A DNA stretch of 64,000 nucleotides from Butyricicoccus sp. Marseille-Q5471 (GCF_951230135.1 NZ_CATNVC010000001.1:326746-390745); one strand, 5' to 3'; positions 18,819 to 28,327 are shown, numbered from the stretch's first letter. Program-made: numbers and translations. Notes: generated by a model not told the origin, from the letters alone.

Positions 18819-19727
18819 TCAATTATGCTCAACAATCAGCAGCCAGATGTTGGCGCTGCTGTCAGGCACAAGTCCTGTATTGTCGTACAGCGAGACGGTA
18901 AATCCCGCTTTTTTCAGCTGTTCAACGGTTGTATTCTCATTTTCGTTTTTAATAATATAAAATGAATACGGATCGCCCGCCACCGAGCTGTCTGCCGCAA
19001 CCGAAGGCAGTGTTGCCGAGCCGACCGCCAGATAGCAGCCCGCAACCGACATTCCCTGAATTTCCTGCGGCAAAATGATTTTTTGCACGTTCTCGGCTGC
19101 CGCTACGCCAACGCCGGCGCCGCGCGGCTGTGATGCGTCATCTCCCGCCGCAGCGACCGGGGGCATGCCGGACTGTATCACCGTTGCGTTTTCCGCTGGC
19201 GCACCTTCTGTATTTGCCGGTTCTGTGCCCGCCGTTTCGGATTCGCCCGAATCCTCTTCGACCGACCGGCTCATAACCGCACCCTCTGTTCCGTCTGCCG
19301 CGTACAGCATCGGCATTTCCGGCGCAGCACTCGCATCGGCCGATGCCGTCATATCCGCGCTGCCCTTGCCAAGCGACAATCCATCCGTGCCGAAAAATGT
19401 ACCGATACCGCCGCCCAATGCCACCACGACAACGACAGCTGCCGCCGCGACCATGGTGAAAACCGGCATGCGCCGCACAGGCTTCTCCGGTTGGATGACC
19501 GTCAGTCTTCCCTGGCCTTCGACCCGCTTGATAATGCTCTCGTGCAGGCCCGCAGGCAGTTCCACCTCCGCCGAGAACAGTTCGTGCATTTTTTTGAGAT
19601 CCTCCAACAGCGCGGCGCACGAGGGACAGCCTGCCAGATGCGCGTCAAGCGCGGTGCGTTCATCGTCGGTCAACGTACCGTCAACACAATTGGAGCAAAG
19701 CTGCTCAAAATGTTCGCAGTCACTCAT
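18819..19727 (-). CDS. Anti-sigma factor with zinc-binding ZAS domain
   Basis: 302-aa membrane protein. The N-terminus carries the ZAS signature His-x3-Cys-x2-Cys (HLAGCPSC) plus upstream Cys residues; a single membrane segment lies at about 82-104 (FTMVAAAAVVVVVALGGGIG). An Ala/Ser/Glu-rich linker leads to a C-terminal extracytoplasmic domain (about 215-302) of unknown type. It overlaps the sigma gene by 4 bp, so it very probably binds and inhibits that sigma factor. The inducing signal is unknown. Confidence 0.88.
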   Translation of the reverse strand: MSDCEHFEQLCSNCVDGTLTDDERTALDAHLAGCPSCAALLEDLKKMHELFSAEVELPAGLHESIIKRVEGQGRLTVIQPEKPVRRMPVFTMVAAAAVVVVVALGGGIGTFFGTDGLSLGKGSADMTASADASAAPEMPMLYAADGTEGAVMSRSVEEDSGESETAGTEPANTEGAPAENATVIQSGMPPVAAAGDDASQPRGAGVGVAAAENVQKIILPQEIQGMSVAGCYLAVGSATLPSVAADSSVAGDPYSFYIIKNENENTTVEQLKKAGFTVSLYDNTGLVPDSSANIWLLIVEHN

Positions 19728-20332
19728 GCTTCCTCGCCTCCCTTCGGATTTTTAGACGAGGCGTGCAGCAAAAGGTTCCCTCGTTTGATTAAAATCTCGC
19801 GCAGCGCAAGACGTGCACGCGACAGCCGCGATTTGACCGTGCCTTCCGATATTTCAAGCGCTTCGGCAATCTCGGTATAGCTCAGCCCAGACACATCGCG
19901 CAGCAGCACGATCCTGCGGTGCTCTTCCGATACCAAGTCGAGCGCGGCGGTCAGCTCCCGTCCCAGTTCCGTGTTCTCGAGATGCTGCTCCGGCGTGGGT
20001 GCCGCATCCGGAATCGCGCGCTCATGCTCATCCTCGCCCTCGGTCAGCGACTGCGTCTGCGGTGCGGCATTCTTATGGCGCGCATGATCCACGCACAGAT
20101 TCATCGTGATGCGGAATAGCCAGGTGGAAAAGCCGCTGTCGCCGCGGAAGCTGTCCATTGCGCGCCATGCGCGCAGAAATGCTTCCTGCGTGATGTCTGC
20201 AGCATCCTCGGGCACTCCCGTCGAGCGCAGAGCAAGCGCGTAGACGCGTTTTTCATACCGCGTTACCAGCTCCTCAAACGCGGCCATTTCGCCGCGGCGC
20301 GCGCGGGACAGCAGTGTCTTTTCTTCAGACAT
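19724..20332 (-). CDS. ECF-family RNA polymerase sigma factor
   Basis: 202-aa group 4 sigma factor (SigW/RpoE-like). Region 2 is visible at about 20-95 (DAADITQEAFLRAWRAMDSF and GFSTWLFRITMNLCVDHAR), and region 4 at about 130-185 (VSGLSYTEIAEALEISEGTV, SRLSRARLALRE). Start preceded by AGGAGG. Located between dusB (30-bp gap) and the anti-sigma gene, probably one transcript. Confidence 0.95.
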   Translation of the reverse strand: MSEEKTLLSRARRGEMAAFEELVTRYEKRVYALALRSTGVPEDAADITQEAFLRAWRAMDSFRGDSGFSTWLFRITMNLCVDHARHKNAAPQTQSLTEGEDEHERAIPDAAPTPEQHLENTELGRELTAALDLVSEEHRRIVLLRDVSGLSYTEIAEALEISEGTVKSRLSRARLALREILIKRGNLLLHASSKNPKGGEEA

Positions 20333-20362
20333 GCATGCCCTCCTTTCAAATGGTGTCCCGGG

Positions 20363-21334
20363 TCAGTCCTCGACCGCCCGCTTCAATTCGTCAATCAGCA
20401 CATACAGTTCTTCCAGCCGTTCCAACGCACAGATGCGCTGTTTAAAGCTTTTCAAACCGCTTGTACGTTTTAAGTAGCAGTTAACGTGCCGTCTGGCCTC
20501 AAGCATGGCAATATGCTCGCCCTTTTGCGCGGCAGCCAGCTCAATCTGCCGCACCGCTGTGTCCATCCGCTCGGCAAAGGGCGGCAGCGGCGGCACGATG
20601 CCGGTTTCGAGCAGTACGTTCGCCCGCTCAAACAGCCACGGATCGCCCAGGCTGCCGCGGCCGATCATGACCAAATCCGCGCCGGTATGCTCCAGAATGC
20701 GCGGCACATCCTCCGGTTCAAATACATCGCCGTTTGCGATAACCGGAATCGAGACCGCCTCCCGCACTTCGCGGATAGCATCCCAGTCCGCCTTGCCGCT
20801 GTACTGCTGCGCCCGCGTGCGGCCGTGCACGGTGACTGCGTCTGCTCCGGCCGCTTCCGCCATCCTTGCAAACGCAACACAGTTGATGCTCTTTTCATCC
20901 CAGCCCTTGCGGAATTTGACGGTCACAGGAACATCAACCGCCGCCTTGACCGCTTCGATAATACGCGCGGCGAGATCGGGATCGCGCATGAGCGCCGAGC
21001 CGTCCCCATTGTTCACAATCTTGGGTGCGGGGCAGCCCATATTAATGTCAATCAGTTCACAGCCCGAAACTGCCGCGGCGATCTTTGCGCCTTCGGCCAT
21101 GCTTTCCGGGTCATGACCGAACACCTGCGCCGCCGCGGGATGCTCATTCGGCGCAAGCTCAAGCAGACGAGGTGTTTTCTTGTCCTGATAGGTGAGCGCG
21201 CGGGTCGAGACCATCTCCGTATAGGTCAGCGCCGCGCCGTGCTCGCGGCAAATCTGCCGAAAGGCCAGGTCGGTCACGCCGGCCATCGGCGCGAGCACAA
21301 GCCGCCCGGGCAGTGAAACGGTTCCGATTTGCAT
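20363..21334 (-). CDS. dusB: tRNA-dihydrouridine synthase (DusB family)
   Basis: FMN-dependent reductase that makes dihydrouridine in tRNA. The TIM barrel shows APMAGVTDLAFRQICREHGA, the catalytic Cys in INMGCPAPKIVNNGDGSAL, VTVHGRTRAQQYSGKADW, and the FMN-phosphate motif GRGSLGDPWLF. 323 aa; the helical C-terminal domain is present. It precedes the sigma factor gene; its own promoter lies just upstream. Confidence 0.96.
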   Translation of the reverse strand: MQIGTVSLPGRLVLAPMAGVTDLAFRQICREHGAALTYTEMVSTRALTYQDKKTPRLLELAPNEHPAAAQVFGHDPESMAEGAKIAAAVSGCELIDINMGCPAPKIVNNGDGSALMRDPDLAARIIEAVKAAVDVPVTVKFRKGWDEKSINCVAFARMAEAAGADAVTVHGRTRAQQYSGKADWDAIREVREAVSIPVIANGDVFEPEDVPRILEHTGADLVMIGRGSLGDPWLFERANVLLETGIVPPLPPFAERMDTAVRQIELAAAQKGEHIAMLEARRHVNCYLKRTSGLKSFKQRICALERLEELYVLIDELKRAVED

Positions 21335-21369
21335 AGCGCCCTCCCCGCTTGTATAATTTCACGCATTTT

Positions 21370-21398
21370 ATTTTAGCACACTTCACTATCCAATGCAA
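21370..21398 (-). promoter_or_regulatory. Promoter of dusB-sigma-anti-sigma
   Basis: On the minus strand TTGCAT (21393-21398) and TAAAAT (21370-21375) with a 17-bp spacer, about 35 bp before the dusB start. Confidence 0.6.
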
Positions 21399-21416
21399 AT
21401 ATAAATCCGATGACAA

Positions 21417-21444
21417 AAAAACCGCCGCAAATGCGACGGTTTTC
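21417..21444 (-). terminator. Terminator overlapping the DedA stop codon
   Basis: AAAACCG/CGGTTTT arms with an inner CGC/GCG pairing, followed on the minus strand by a run of seven T. The first arm overlaps the stop codon of the DedA gene. Confidence 0.8.
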
Positions 21445-21949
21445 AAAATAATGCGAGGAATTTCGCACTAAAAAAATAGCCAAAAGAAATGAGTGCGGTA
21501 TTCCACACCGCGATGCCGAGCGCTGACCAGCCGATAAACCACTTCACCGGCATGCGCAGCAGACCCGCCGGAATGGACACAATCGTCCGCAATACCGGAA
21601 TGACGCGGCAAAGCGCAAGCCCCCGTCCATGCTGCAGGCCGATGTAATAATGACATCGATCGACGAATGACATAAACTTTTCGCTTCTGCCAAACAGCTT
21701 GTGCATAATCGGTTCACCGCCCATGTAGCACAGGCCGTAAATCACCAGACTGCCGAGCAGACCAAACACAATCGAAAGCACGAGCGTCAGCAGCAGCGAC
21801 AGCTCGCTCTGCGCAATCAGCACGCCGATGCACGGCATGATGATACCCGCCGGAAAGCCGGGCAGATTCATATATTCGAAAAAGATGACTGCGCAAATCA
21901 GAAGCAGTCCATATTGATGAAATAGCGCAAAGAATTGGTCGGCTGTCAC
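21443..21949 (-). CDS. DedA family membrane protein
   Basis: 168-aa integral membrane protein. DedA signatures are the N-terminal FFEYMNLPGFPAGIIMP loop and RVIPVLRTIVSIPAGLLRMP, with several hydrophobic segments. DedA members act in membrane homeostasis, and some flip undecaprenyl phosphate or phospholipids. The start is GTG at 21949, preceded by GAGG at 9 nt; a longer open frame upstream lacks such a site and family similarity. Confidence 0.88.
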   Translation of the reverse strand: MTADQFFALFHQYGLLLICAVIFFEYMNLPGFPAGIIMPCIGVLIAQSELSLLLTLVLSIVFGLLGSLVIYGLCYMGGEPIMHKLFGRSEKFMSFVDRCHYYIGLQHGRGLALCRVIPVLRTIVSIPAGLLRMPVKWFIGWSALGIAVWNTALISFGYFFSAKFLALF

Positions 21950-22020
21950 GCAGGTGCCTCTTTTCCTAATTGTCTTCCCCACTGCAAGACCGCAATGGTG
22001 CGGTGTTGCCTTTATTAAAT

Positions 22021-22049
22021 AGTATAACAAGCGGCCCACGCCGAAACAA
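22021..22049 (-). promoter_or_regulatory. Promoter of the DedA gene
   Basis: TTGTTT (22044-22049) and TATACT (22021-22026), 17 bp apart on the minus strand. It is embedded in the terminator hairpin of the upstream unit. Confidence 0.55.
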
Positions 22050-22063
22050 GTGGCGCGGGCCGC
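22031..22063 (-). terminator. Terminator after the spoIIE unit
   Basis: GCGGCCC/GGGCCGC stem (22031-22037 with 22057-22063), extended inward by GCC/GGC pairing, followed on the minus strand by TTGTTATAC. It lies 15 bp after the small membrane protein gene. Confidence 0.6.
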
Positions 22064-22077
22064 AATTGACAATTTAT

Positions 22078-22341
22078 TTACAAAATCCAGATTGCGCTTA
22101 TCCACGCAATGCTGGCCAAACCAATGCCGAGCAGAAATGCTCCCGCCATCTGCCAAATACCGTACCTGCGCTTGATCGGACGCACTGCGCCGAGCAGATA
22201 TCGATCCGCGATGCGGCAGGCTTCGCGCACGACTTCTCTCTGCGGCATCGAATGATCGCGCACCAGAAAAATCGCCTGTTCAAACAGCGCACGGTTATCC
22301 GGCTGCACCACAATCACACGGCGGGTCACGCCTTTTACCAT
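22078..22341 (-). CDS. Small protein with C-terminal membrane segment
   Basis: About 87 aa. The soluble N-terminal part (MVKGVTRRVIVVQPDNRALF) is followed by a basic stretch and one hydrophobic segment at the C-terminus (MAGAFLLGIGLASIAWISAI), so it is probably tail-anchored. Similar small proteins occur next to spoIIE in related clostridia, from memory; function is unknown. The ATG at 22341 is preferred to an in-frame TTG two codons upstream. An ACTCCC/GGGAGT hairpin covers the ribosome binding site. Confidence 0.7.
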   Translation of the reverse strand: MVKGVTRRVIVVQPDNRALFEQAIFLVRDHSMPQREVVREACRIADRYLLGAVRPIKRRYGIWQMAGAFLLGIGLASIAWISAIWIL

Positions 22342-22389
22342 CTTCAAATCACTCCCTTTTGACGGGAGTATGCCCGAAATGCAGACAGT

Positions 22390-24747
22390 TTAGTCAGCAG
22401 CTTCCAGTTTTTCAATGCGCAGAACAAGAGCGGTTCGGTCGTCGTCATGACCGCGTCCCTTGGACTCGGTAACCAGCTTGGCCGCCAGCTCCTTAGGACT
22501 ATCACCCGCGTGCTTGAGCAGCAGCTCACGCAGCCACTGATCGTCACTGCCGTCGGACACACCGTCAGACAGCATGATGTACAAATCGCCGTGTCCAAAG
22601 CGCAACGGCAGTGAATCCGCCTGTGTCGGTTCCTCATTCAGACCGATGGGCAGCGTGCGGCAGTCAAAGCGCGACCAGGTGCCGCCCATGCGCAGATAGG
22701 TCGGCGCCGCGCCGCATTTCAGGCTTTCCGCCTTGCCTGAAAACAGGTCGACGGTCAGCGCGTCGAGCGTGACAAACCGTTTGCCGCCCGCGCGCAGCGA
22801 AAAGGCAGGCGCGACCGCCTTGAGCGCGTCCATCAGCGTGATGCCCGCGCGCAGAAAACGCTCAAAGGAGCTGATAATGGTGCGGCTGTCCTGCGCTGCG
22901 GCAGCGCCCGTGCCCATACCGTCGGACAACAGCAGACAGGCCGTCCCTGTATCGGTCAGAAAATAGCAGCCGCTGTCGCCCGAGACGGATGAACCGTCCT
23001 TCTGCTGCCGCGCCACGCCCACAACCGCGCGGAAGGGCGCACGTTCACGCAGCACAAGCCGCAGGCCGAGGTCGTCATCCGTTTTCTGCGGCGCAGTCAA
23101 TCCGACACCCAGCAGTGCGCCCAAACCGGCCGAGAAGCCGCTTCCCTGCTTCAAAATATCGTCAATGCCCTCGCCGAACAGTTCAATTACAAGCCGTCCT
23201 CCGCCGTCCCGGAAGACGCTGACCTTATCGATCCAACCGAATGCAGCCGCATACCGTCGCACCTGCTTTTCGCGCATGGGCTGGGCGGAGAAGTCCTGTG
23301 TCGCCTCGGCTCCAATTTGTCGAAGGATATCGGTGATTCCTGCGTACTGGCGGGCAAGCAGGGTCTTGTTTTCCTCTTCCTGTCGCCGAAGAGACTGGCG
23401 CTCACGCAGCGCATACAACGCGCTGTTGATTGCGCGCATCAGCTCAGGCAGATGCACGCAGCGCGAGGCAAAATGATAAGGAAAGTCCGAAAGCTCGGCT
23501 CTGCCGCGCTCCAGCATAGGCTGTGTCACATCGTTAAAGGCCGACAGCGTTGTCACATAGTCCCGCTGCCAGCACTGCGAGCACAGCACACACTTTTTGC
23601 ACACACGGTCGCTGGCGCGATCAAAAACCGCGCTGACATTTTCATCTCCCGTGGCTTTTCCGGTGGTGGCTCCGGTCAGCATCGCAAGATAGAGTTCATA
23701 AAATGCCTGTGCCGCCTCACTGGCGCACTTGCCCGCAGACGCACGCACACGTTGGTGCGCCGCTTCGCCCATCAGCGTTTCGGGCAGCAGTGTCTGCCGG
23801 AGTGCATTCCAGACAAACGGCGGCAGCGCGATAAAAATGCCGACAGCCGCAATCAGCTCGAGAATCATGGGCACAAAGAGCACATTATCCGCGCCCAGCA
23901 TCGAAGCGCACAGTCCGGCCGCACCGGCGGTCAGCGCAAACCACAGCCGACCCTGATCGCGAAACAGGCCCGCCACCAGTGCGCACAGGCCGTAGCAGCA
24001 AGTAAACAGCGCACCCTGTCCGGCCGCCATGTCCATCGCCGCGCCAAACGCGACACCGGCTGCCGCGCCTGTCGTCGCGCCTCCTAAGTAAGCCGATGCA
24101 AGCACCAGCAGCAGTGCCGCGATACGCGCGGGCGTAAAGAGCGTGAACACATCGAGATCGGCCAGTGCGAGTAGCACGGTCGCTGTCAGCGCCAGCAGTG
24201 TCGCCGGCCGCTTCCAGTCGCTTTCCTCACGGGGCGGCGAAAGTGCGATGCCATAGGCGACACAGGACGCGAAGGTCAACGCCTGCGCACCGACGAACGT
24301 CAGCACGGTCGGTACGGTGAGCGCCTCTCCCATCGGCAGGAACACAAAGGTGCACGCCGCGCCGGCAAGGGTCGCAACCGTCGGTGCGAACCAGAATTTC
24401 TCCACACACTTCAGTCCGCCGAAGATACTGATGACGCACAGCACGAGCACTGCCGCGGCCGCATACACTGCGCCGCGTGCGCTGCCCTGCAGCAGCATCG
24501 CTCCACAGAATACACCGCCAATTGCCGAAAGACCCGCTCCCCTCGACATAAGCGCGGCCGCCATGGCCAGTCCGAAGGGAGCATAACCGCCGAACACCGT
24601 CCCGCGTGCGAGCACCGCACACAGCACAAACCGCTGCACGCCGCGCACGACAATCTGCAATCGCTCCTTAGTCAGCGCCTGTGCGACTGCTGCGGCGGCT
24701 CGGCCGACCGCCTGCGGCGCTGTTTTTTTGATTTTCTGCTTTTCCAT
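22390..24747 (-). CDS. spoIIE: Stage II sporulation protein E
   Basis: Serine phosphatase that dephosphorylates SpoIIAA and so activates sigma-F in the forespore. 785 aa: about ten membrane segments between residues 45 and 310, a central regulatory region, and a PP2C/SpoIIE domain at about 570-785 with TGTACLLLSDGMGTGAAAAQ and LYIMLSDGVSDGSDD motifs. Start at 24747 (MEKQKIKK) is chosen for its GGGAGG site; 43 open codons upstream are rejected. Strong marker of an endospore-former. Confidence 0.96.
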   Translation of the reverse strand: MEKQKIKKTAPQAVGRAAAAVAQALTKERLQIVVRGVQRFVLCAVLARGTVFGGYAPFGLAMAAALMSRGAGLSAIGGVFCGAMLLQGSARGAVYAAAAVLVLCVISIFGGLKCVEKFWFAPTVATLAGAACTFVFLPMGEALTVPTVLTFVGAQALTFASCVAYGIALSPPREESDWKRPATLLALTATVLLALADLDVFTLFTPARIAALLLVLASAYLGGATTGAAAGVAFGAAMDMAAGQGALFTCCYGLCALVAGLFRDQGRLWFALTAGAAGLCASMLGADNVLFVPMILELIAAVGIFIALPPFVWNALRQTLLPETLMGEAAHQRVRASAGKCASEAAQAFYELYLAMLTGATTGKATGDENVSAVFDRASDRVCKKCVLCSQCWQRDYVTTLSAFNDVTQPMLERGRAELSDFPYHFASRCVHLPELMRAINSALYALRERQSLRRQEEENKTLLARQYAGITDILRQIGAEATQDFSAQPMREKQVRRYAAAFGWIDKVSVFRDGGGRLVIELFGEGIDDILKQGSGFSAGLGALLGVGLTAPQKTDDDLGLRLVLRERAPFRAVVGVARQQKDGSSVSGDSGCYFLTDTGTACLLLSDGMGTGAAAAQDSRTIISSFERFLRAGITLMDALKAVAPAFSLRAGGKRFVTLDALTVDLFSGKAESLKCGAAPTYLRMGGTWSRFDCRTLPIGLNEEPTQADSLPLRFGHGDLYIMLSDGVSDGSDDQWLRELLLKHAGDSPKELAAKLVTESKGRGHDDDRTALVLRIEKLEAAD

Positions 24748-25045
24748 GATTGTTATGCCTCCCTTTGCTTTTCCAGTATATCCCACGAAAGGCGCGGGGG
24801 TTGACGGAAAATAGAAAGGGAAATGGCAATTTGCCGATTCGGGACATATTTTTTTAGCAACCGGCATAGAATGCACCGGCGCCCCGCCGGCTTAAGGTTG
24901 CAACGGTGTCCTTCGGCTCACCGTCTGCGTACAGCTTGGCGGGGTTTACATTATAATAGAAATCAGAAACAAGGGGTAAGCGACCACGCGGAACATTGCA
25001 AAGCCGTTTGAGGAAGCGTCTGCTTGCCGAATCATACTAAAAATG
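24748..25045. other. Spacer between spoIIE and the AraC gene
   Basis: 298 bp with no plausible gene. It must hold the spoIIE promoter and the end of the AraC unit. A TATAAT-like stretch is near 24955, but no convincing -35 box or Spo0A box was recognised. Confidence 0.4.
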
Positions 25046-25906
25046 TTAGATAGCTTGCGCATCGACCGGGCTTTGATGCTCCTTCCGATACTGCTTGGGT
25101 GAAATACCGACACGCTTGACGAACAGATTGATCAGGCTGCCGCCAGATGCATATCCAACCTCGTAGGCAATTTCGGAAACTGTCTTTGTGGTGCGCGCAA
25201 GCAGAATCTTCGTCCGCTCCACGCGCGTGTTGATTACGTATTCCACCGGGGAAAATCCCGTTTGCCGCTTGAAGCAGTGCGAAAAATACGACGGACTCAG
25301 ATTCGTTACGCCGGCCAATTCTTCCAATGTGATTGCTTTGCCCATGTTGGAACGGATGTATTGAATCGCATCATCAATCGGGCTGCTCGCTGCGCGCTCC
25401 TGTGTCGTGGGAGTGAGCAGCAGGTCAAACAGGCGGTAAATGCGCATCGAGCTTTCAAACGGCGTTTCAAGATTACCGCGTTCATAGAAATCGACCATAT
25501 CATAAAGCAGCTTACCAATCAGCATATTGGTGTCACGCCCAATGAGCCAGCCTTGCATCTTCGTAATGTACCTGCAAATTTCGTGGGCATTTGCACCGTC
25601 AAAATGCATGTACACAAACTCAAGGCCGTCCTCGGCCTGATAAAAGTGTGGCTCAACGCAGTCGAGCAGGACGACATCGCCGCGGTGAGCCTGCCGCTGT
25701 TCTCCGCGGTACTCGATATGAAAAATCCCGCTGCGGACAAATACCACAAGCAGCGGGGGATAGGATTTGCGCCGCATGAAATAGTTTCGGTTACAGTAAT
25801 AATGCCCACACCAGGTAGGATAAAAAAATAGCTCCTTTGCGGCATCCGGCGGCGTAAAAGAAAAGCAGGTAGACTGCGGTAAGATGCCGGGGTCGACACT
25901 TTTCAT
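25046..25906 (-). CDS. AraC family transcriptional regulator
   Basis: 286 aa. N-terminal cupin ligand-binding domain (about 45-140, with EYRGEQRQAHRGDVVLLDCV and HFYQAEDGLEFVYMHFD) and C-terminal double helix-turn-helix (about 185-280, LSPSYFSHCFKRQTGFSPVE and SEIAYEVGYASGGSLINLFV). It is divergent from the Gfo/Idh oxidoreductase gene across a 238-bp spacer, so it probably controls that operon. Ligand is likely a sugar or polyol, by inference. Confidence 0.92.
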   Translation of the reverse strand: MKSVDPGILPQSTCFSFTPPDAAKELFFYPTWCGHYYCNRNYFMRRKSYPPLLVVFVRSGIFHIEYRGEQRQAHRGDVVLLDCVEPHFYQAEDGLEFVYMHFDGANAHEICRYITKMQGWLIGRDTNMLIGKLLYDMVDFYERGNLETPFESSMRIYRLFDLLLTPTTQERAASSPIDDAIQYIRSNMGKAITLEELAGVTNLSPSYFSHCFKRQTGFSPVEYVINTRVERTKILLARTTKTVSEIAYEVGYASGGSLINLFVKRVGISPKQYRKEHQSPVDAQAI

Positions 25907-25977
25907 AGATTCTTCTCTCCTTTTTCAAATCCAACATATAAAAGCAATATCGATGAATAATATAGCAAGACGCCCTA

Positions 25978-26006
25978 TTTACCGCTTTCTATCATTATCC
26001 TATAAT
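25978..26006 (+). promoter_or_regulatory. Promoter of the oxidoreductase-epimerase operon
   Basis: TTTACC (25978-25983), 17-bp spacer, perfect TATAAT (26001-26006), giving a leader of about 130 nt before the oxidoreductase gene. The weak -35 box fits activator dependence on the divergent AraC protein. Confidence 0.55.
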
Positions 26007-26144
26007 AAAGCCACAGAAAAGGAAATGGTGAAGAATTACAAAATAATTTCCATCTATTTGTTCTTTTCTGTGTATTACAGGATTTGTGAAACAGCTCCTG
26101 CAATTAAAACATAATAAGTGCATTGAAGAAAGAGTGTGAACAAC

Positions 26145-27323
26145 ATGTTGATTGGCGAAAAGAAAATCGAACGTCCCTTCCGCTGGGGTATTGTCGGCGG
26201 CGGCCGCACAAGCGGCGTAGGTTACAAGCACCGTTTGGGCGCGATGCGCGATAACACGTCCTTTGTTTTGAAGGCGGCAGCCTTCGATCTGGACTTTCAG
26301 CGCTGCGTAGACTTCGGCAAGAACCTGTGCATGGACGAAGATCGCCTCTACCCCGACTACAAAGCCATGTTTGAAGCGGAAGCAAAGCGCGAGGACGGCA
26401 TCGAAGCGGTCGATATCGCAACGCCGAATTTCCAGCATTTCGAGGTTTGCAAGGCCGCTCTTGAAGCCGGACTGCATGTGATCTGTGAAAAGCCGCTCTT
26501 TTTTGAGATTGAGCAAGGCGAGGAAATCAAGCGAATCTCCGAAAAGACCGGCAAGATTGTCTGCGTTACTTACGGTTTCTCCGGCTTTGATTTGCTGACC
26601 CAGATGCGCCACATGATTCTCTCGGGCGACATCGGCGAGGTCACCATGGTCGACCTGCGCTATGCGCACGGCTTCGGCTGCGACCCGACCGGCGACACGC
26701 AGGCCGAGGGACAGAAGTGGCGCGTCGATCCCAAGAAATCCGGCCCGTCCTTCGTGCTGGGCGACCTGTCCACCCATACCTTTTATATATCTGAGCTGGT
26801 TTGCCCGCAGCTGAAGCTCAAGCAGGTGCTGTGCGACCGCCAGAGCTTCATCCGCTCCCGCGCACCGCTTGAGGACAACGCCTATGTGCTGATGCGCTAT
26901 GAAAGCGGCGCAGTCGGCCGTATGTGGGCATCGGCTGTCAACGCAGGCGACATGTCGAGCCAGCACATCCGCATCGTCGGCACCAAGGCTTCGCTCGAGT
27001 GGAACGATATGCATCCGGATGAGCTGCACTATGAGGTGCAGGGCAAGCCCGCGCAGACCTTGGTGCGCGCGATGGACTACCTGTCCGATGACGCACTGGA
27101 GTACGAGCGGCTCGGGGCGCTGCACTACACCGGCCTGATTGACTCCTGGTCGAACCTTTACAACCGCTTCGCAGTCGCGATGGACGCGAAAAACCGCGGC
27201 GACGAGCAAACGCGGCGCAATCTGGTTTATCCCGATTTGGAGCACGGCATCAAGGGCATCCGCTGGGTGACCAAATGCGTCGAATCCGCCGACAAGGGCG
27301 GCGTCTGGGTCGACTTCGAGTAA
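26145..27323 (+). CDS. Gfo/Idh/MocA family oxidoreductase
   Basis: 392-aa NAD(P)-dependent sugar or polyol dehydrogenase type protein. Rossmann motif GIVGGGRTSGVGY near the N-terminus and the conserved CEKPL motif at about 115. The C-terminal alpha/beta domain carries the substrate site. The ATG at 26145 is preferred to a GTG nine bases upstream on spacing. It forms an operon with the downstream isomerase (65-bp gap). The substrate cannot be named from sequence. Confidence 0.9.
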   Translation: MLIGEKKIERPFRWGIVGGGRTSGVGYKHRLGAMRDNTSFVLKAAAFDLDFQRCVDFGKNLCMDEDRLYPDYKAMFEAEAKREDGIEAVDIATPNFQHFEVCKAALEAGLHVICEKPLFFEIEQGEEIKRISEKTGKIVCVTYGFSGFDLLTQMRHMILSGDIGEVTMVDLRYAHGFGCDPTGDTQAEGQKWRVDPKKSGPSFVLGDLSTHTFYISELVCPQLKLKQVLCDRQSFIRSRAPLEDNAYVLMRYESGAVGRMWASAVNAGDMSSQHIRIVGTKASLEWNDMHPDELHYEVQGKPAQTLVRAMDYLSDDALEYERLGALHYTGLIDSWSNLYNRFAVAMDAKNRGDEQTRRNLVYPDLEHGIKGIRWVTKCVESADKGGVWVDFE

Positions 27324-27388
27324 AACAAGTCCATTTGTGCCGCCCGCTCACCGCGTGGCGCACTTCTCACCATACAGGAGGAATCAAT

Positions 27389-28327
27389 ATGAAACTTGCT
27401 ATTTGCACCGATGTGTTCGCTGACCTGTCCTATACAGACATGCTGGACAAGGTAAAATCGCTCGGCATCGATGCGGTCGAGATGACCGCGGGCGGCTGGG
27501 GCGCGCGCCGACACTGCAACACCGCTGAGCTGCTGGCCGACGAAGGCAAGCGCAACGCCTTTTTGCATGAGCTTACGCAGCGCGGCATGCGCATTTCCGC
27601 ACTCAATACCTCTTGCAACCCGCTCTGGCCGAGCGCAACCGGCGAGGAATACAAAAAGTCCATGTACGCCTGCGCCGAGCTCGCGGGCAAGCTGGGCGTC
27701 AAGAAGCTGGTCGCAATGGCAGGTCTGCCCGCAGGCAGTGAGAACGACACCACGCCCAACTGGATTACTTCGACCGTGTCGTGGCCGGATTTTATGGCTC
27801 CGGCCTACGAGTACCAGTGGAACGTGACAATCACGTTTTGGAACGAATTCATTGCGCACTGCAAAAAGTGCGGTGTGGAGCAGATTGCGATTGAGGAATT
27901 CCCGGGCACGATGGTCTGGTCGGCCGAGACATTGCTCAAGCTGCGCGAGGCGACCGATCCGATGCTCGGCATCAACCTTGACCCGTCCCACATGATGGTG
28001 CTGGGCGCCGATCCGATCGCAGCCGCCCGTGCACTGAAGGGCTGCATTTTCCATGTGCACGGCAAGGATGCGCGCATCGAGCGCGGTCTTGCCGACACAA
28101 ACGGTCTTTTGGAGCCGCGTCCCGTAACGGAATCTGCCGAACGCGTCTGGAACTATGTAGCCGTCGGCTGCGGCAAGGATTTGCAGTGGTGGAAGGAGTT
28201 CTTCTCTGTTGTGCACATGATGGGCTACGACGGCGACGTTTCCCTCGAAATGGAAGACCTGACCATGTCGGTCGACGCAGGTGTGCTCACCTCAATCGAC
28301 GCACTCCGGCAAACCATCAGCCTATAA
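27389..28327 (+). CDS. Sugar phosphate isomerase/epimerase (TIM barrel)
   Basis: 312 aa, xylose-isomerase-like TIM barrel (AP_endonuc_2 fold). Candidate metal ligands are the glutamate in AIEEFPG, Asp/His in INLDPSHMM, His in FHVHGKDARIE and Glu in SLEMEDL. A strong AGGAGG site lies 7 nt before the ATG. Together with the Gfo/Idh dehydrogenase it forms a two-step sugar or inositol-type catabolic pair; the exact substrate is unknown. Confidence 0.9.
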   Translation: MKLAICTDVFADLSYTDMLDKVKSLGIDAVEMTAGGWGARRHCNTAELLADEGKRNAFLHELTQRGMRISALNTSCNPLWPSATGEEYKKSMYACAELAGKLGVKKLVAMAGLPAGSENDTTPNWITSTVSWPDFMAPAYEYQWNVTITFWNEFIAHCKKCGVEQIAIEEFPGTMVWSAETLLKLREATDPMLGINLDPSHMMVLGADPIAAARALKGCIFHVHGKDARIERGLADTNGLLEPRPVTESAERVWNYVAVGCGKDLQWWKEFFSVVHMMGYDGDVSLEMEDLTMSVDAGVLTSIDALRQTISL

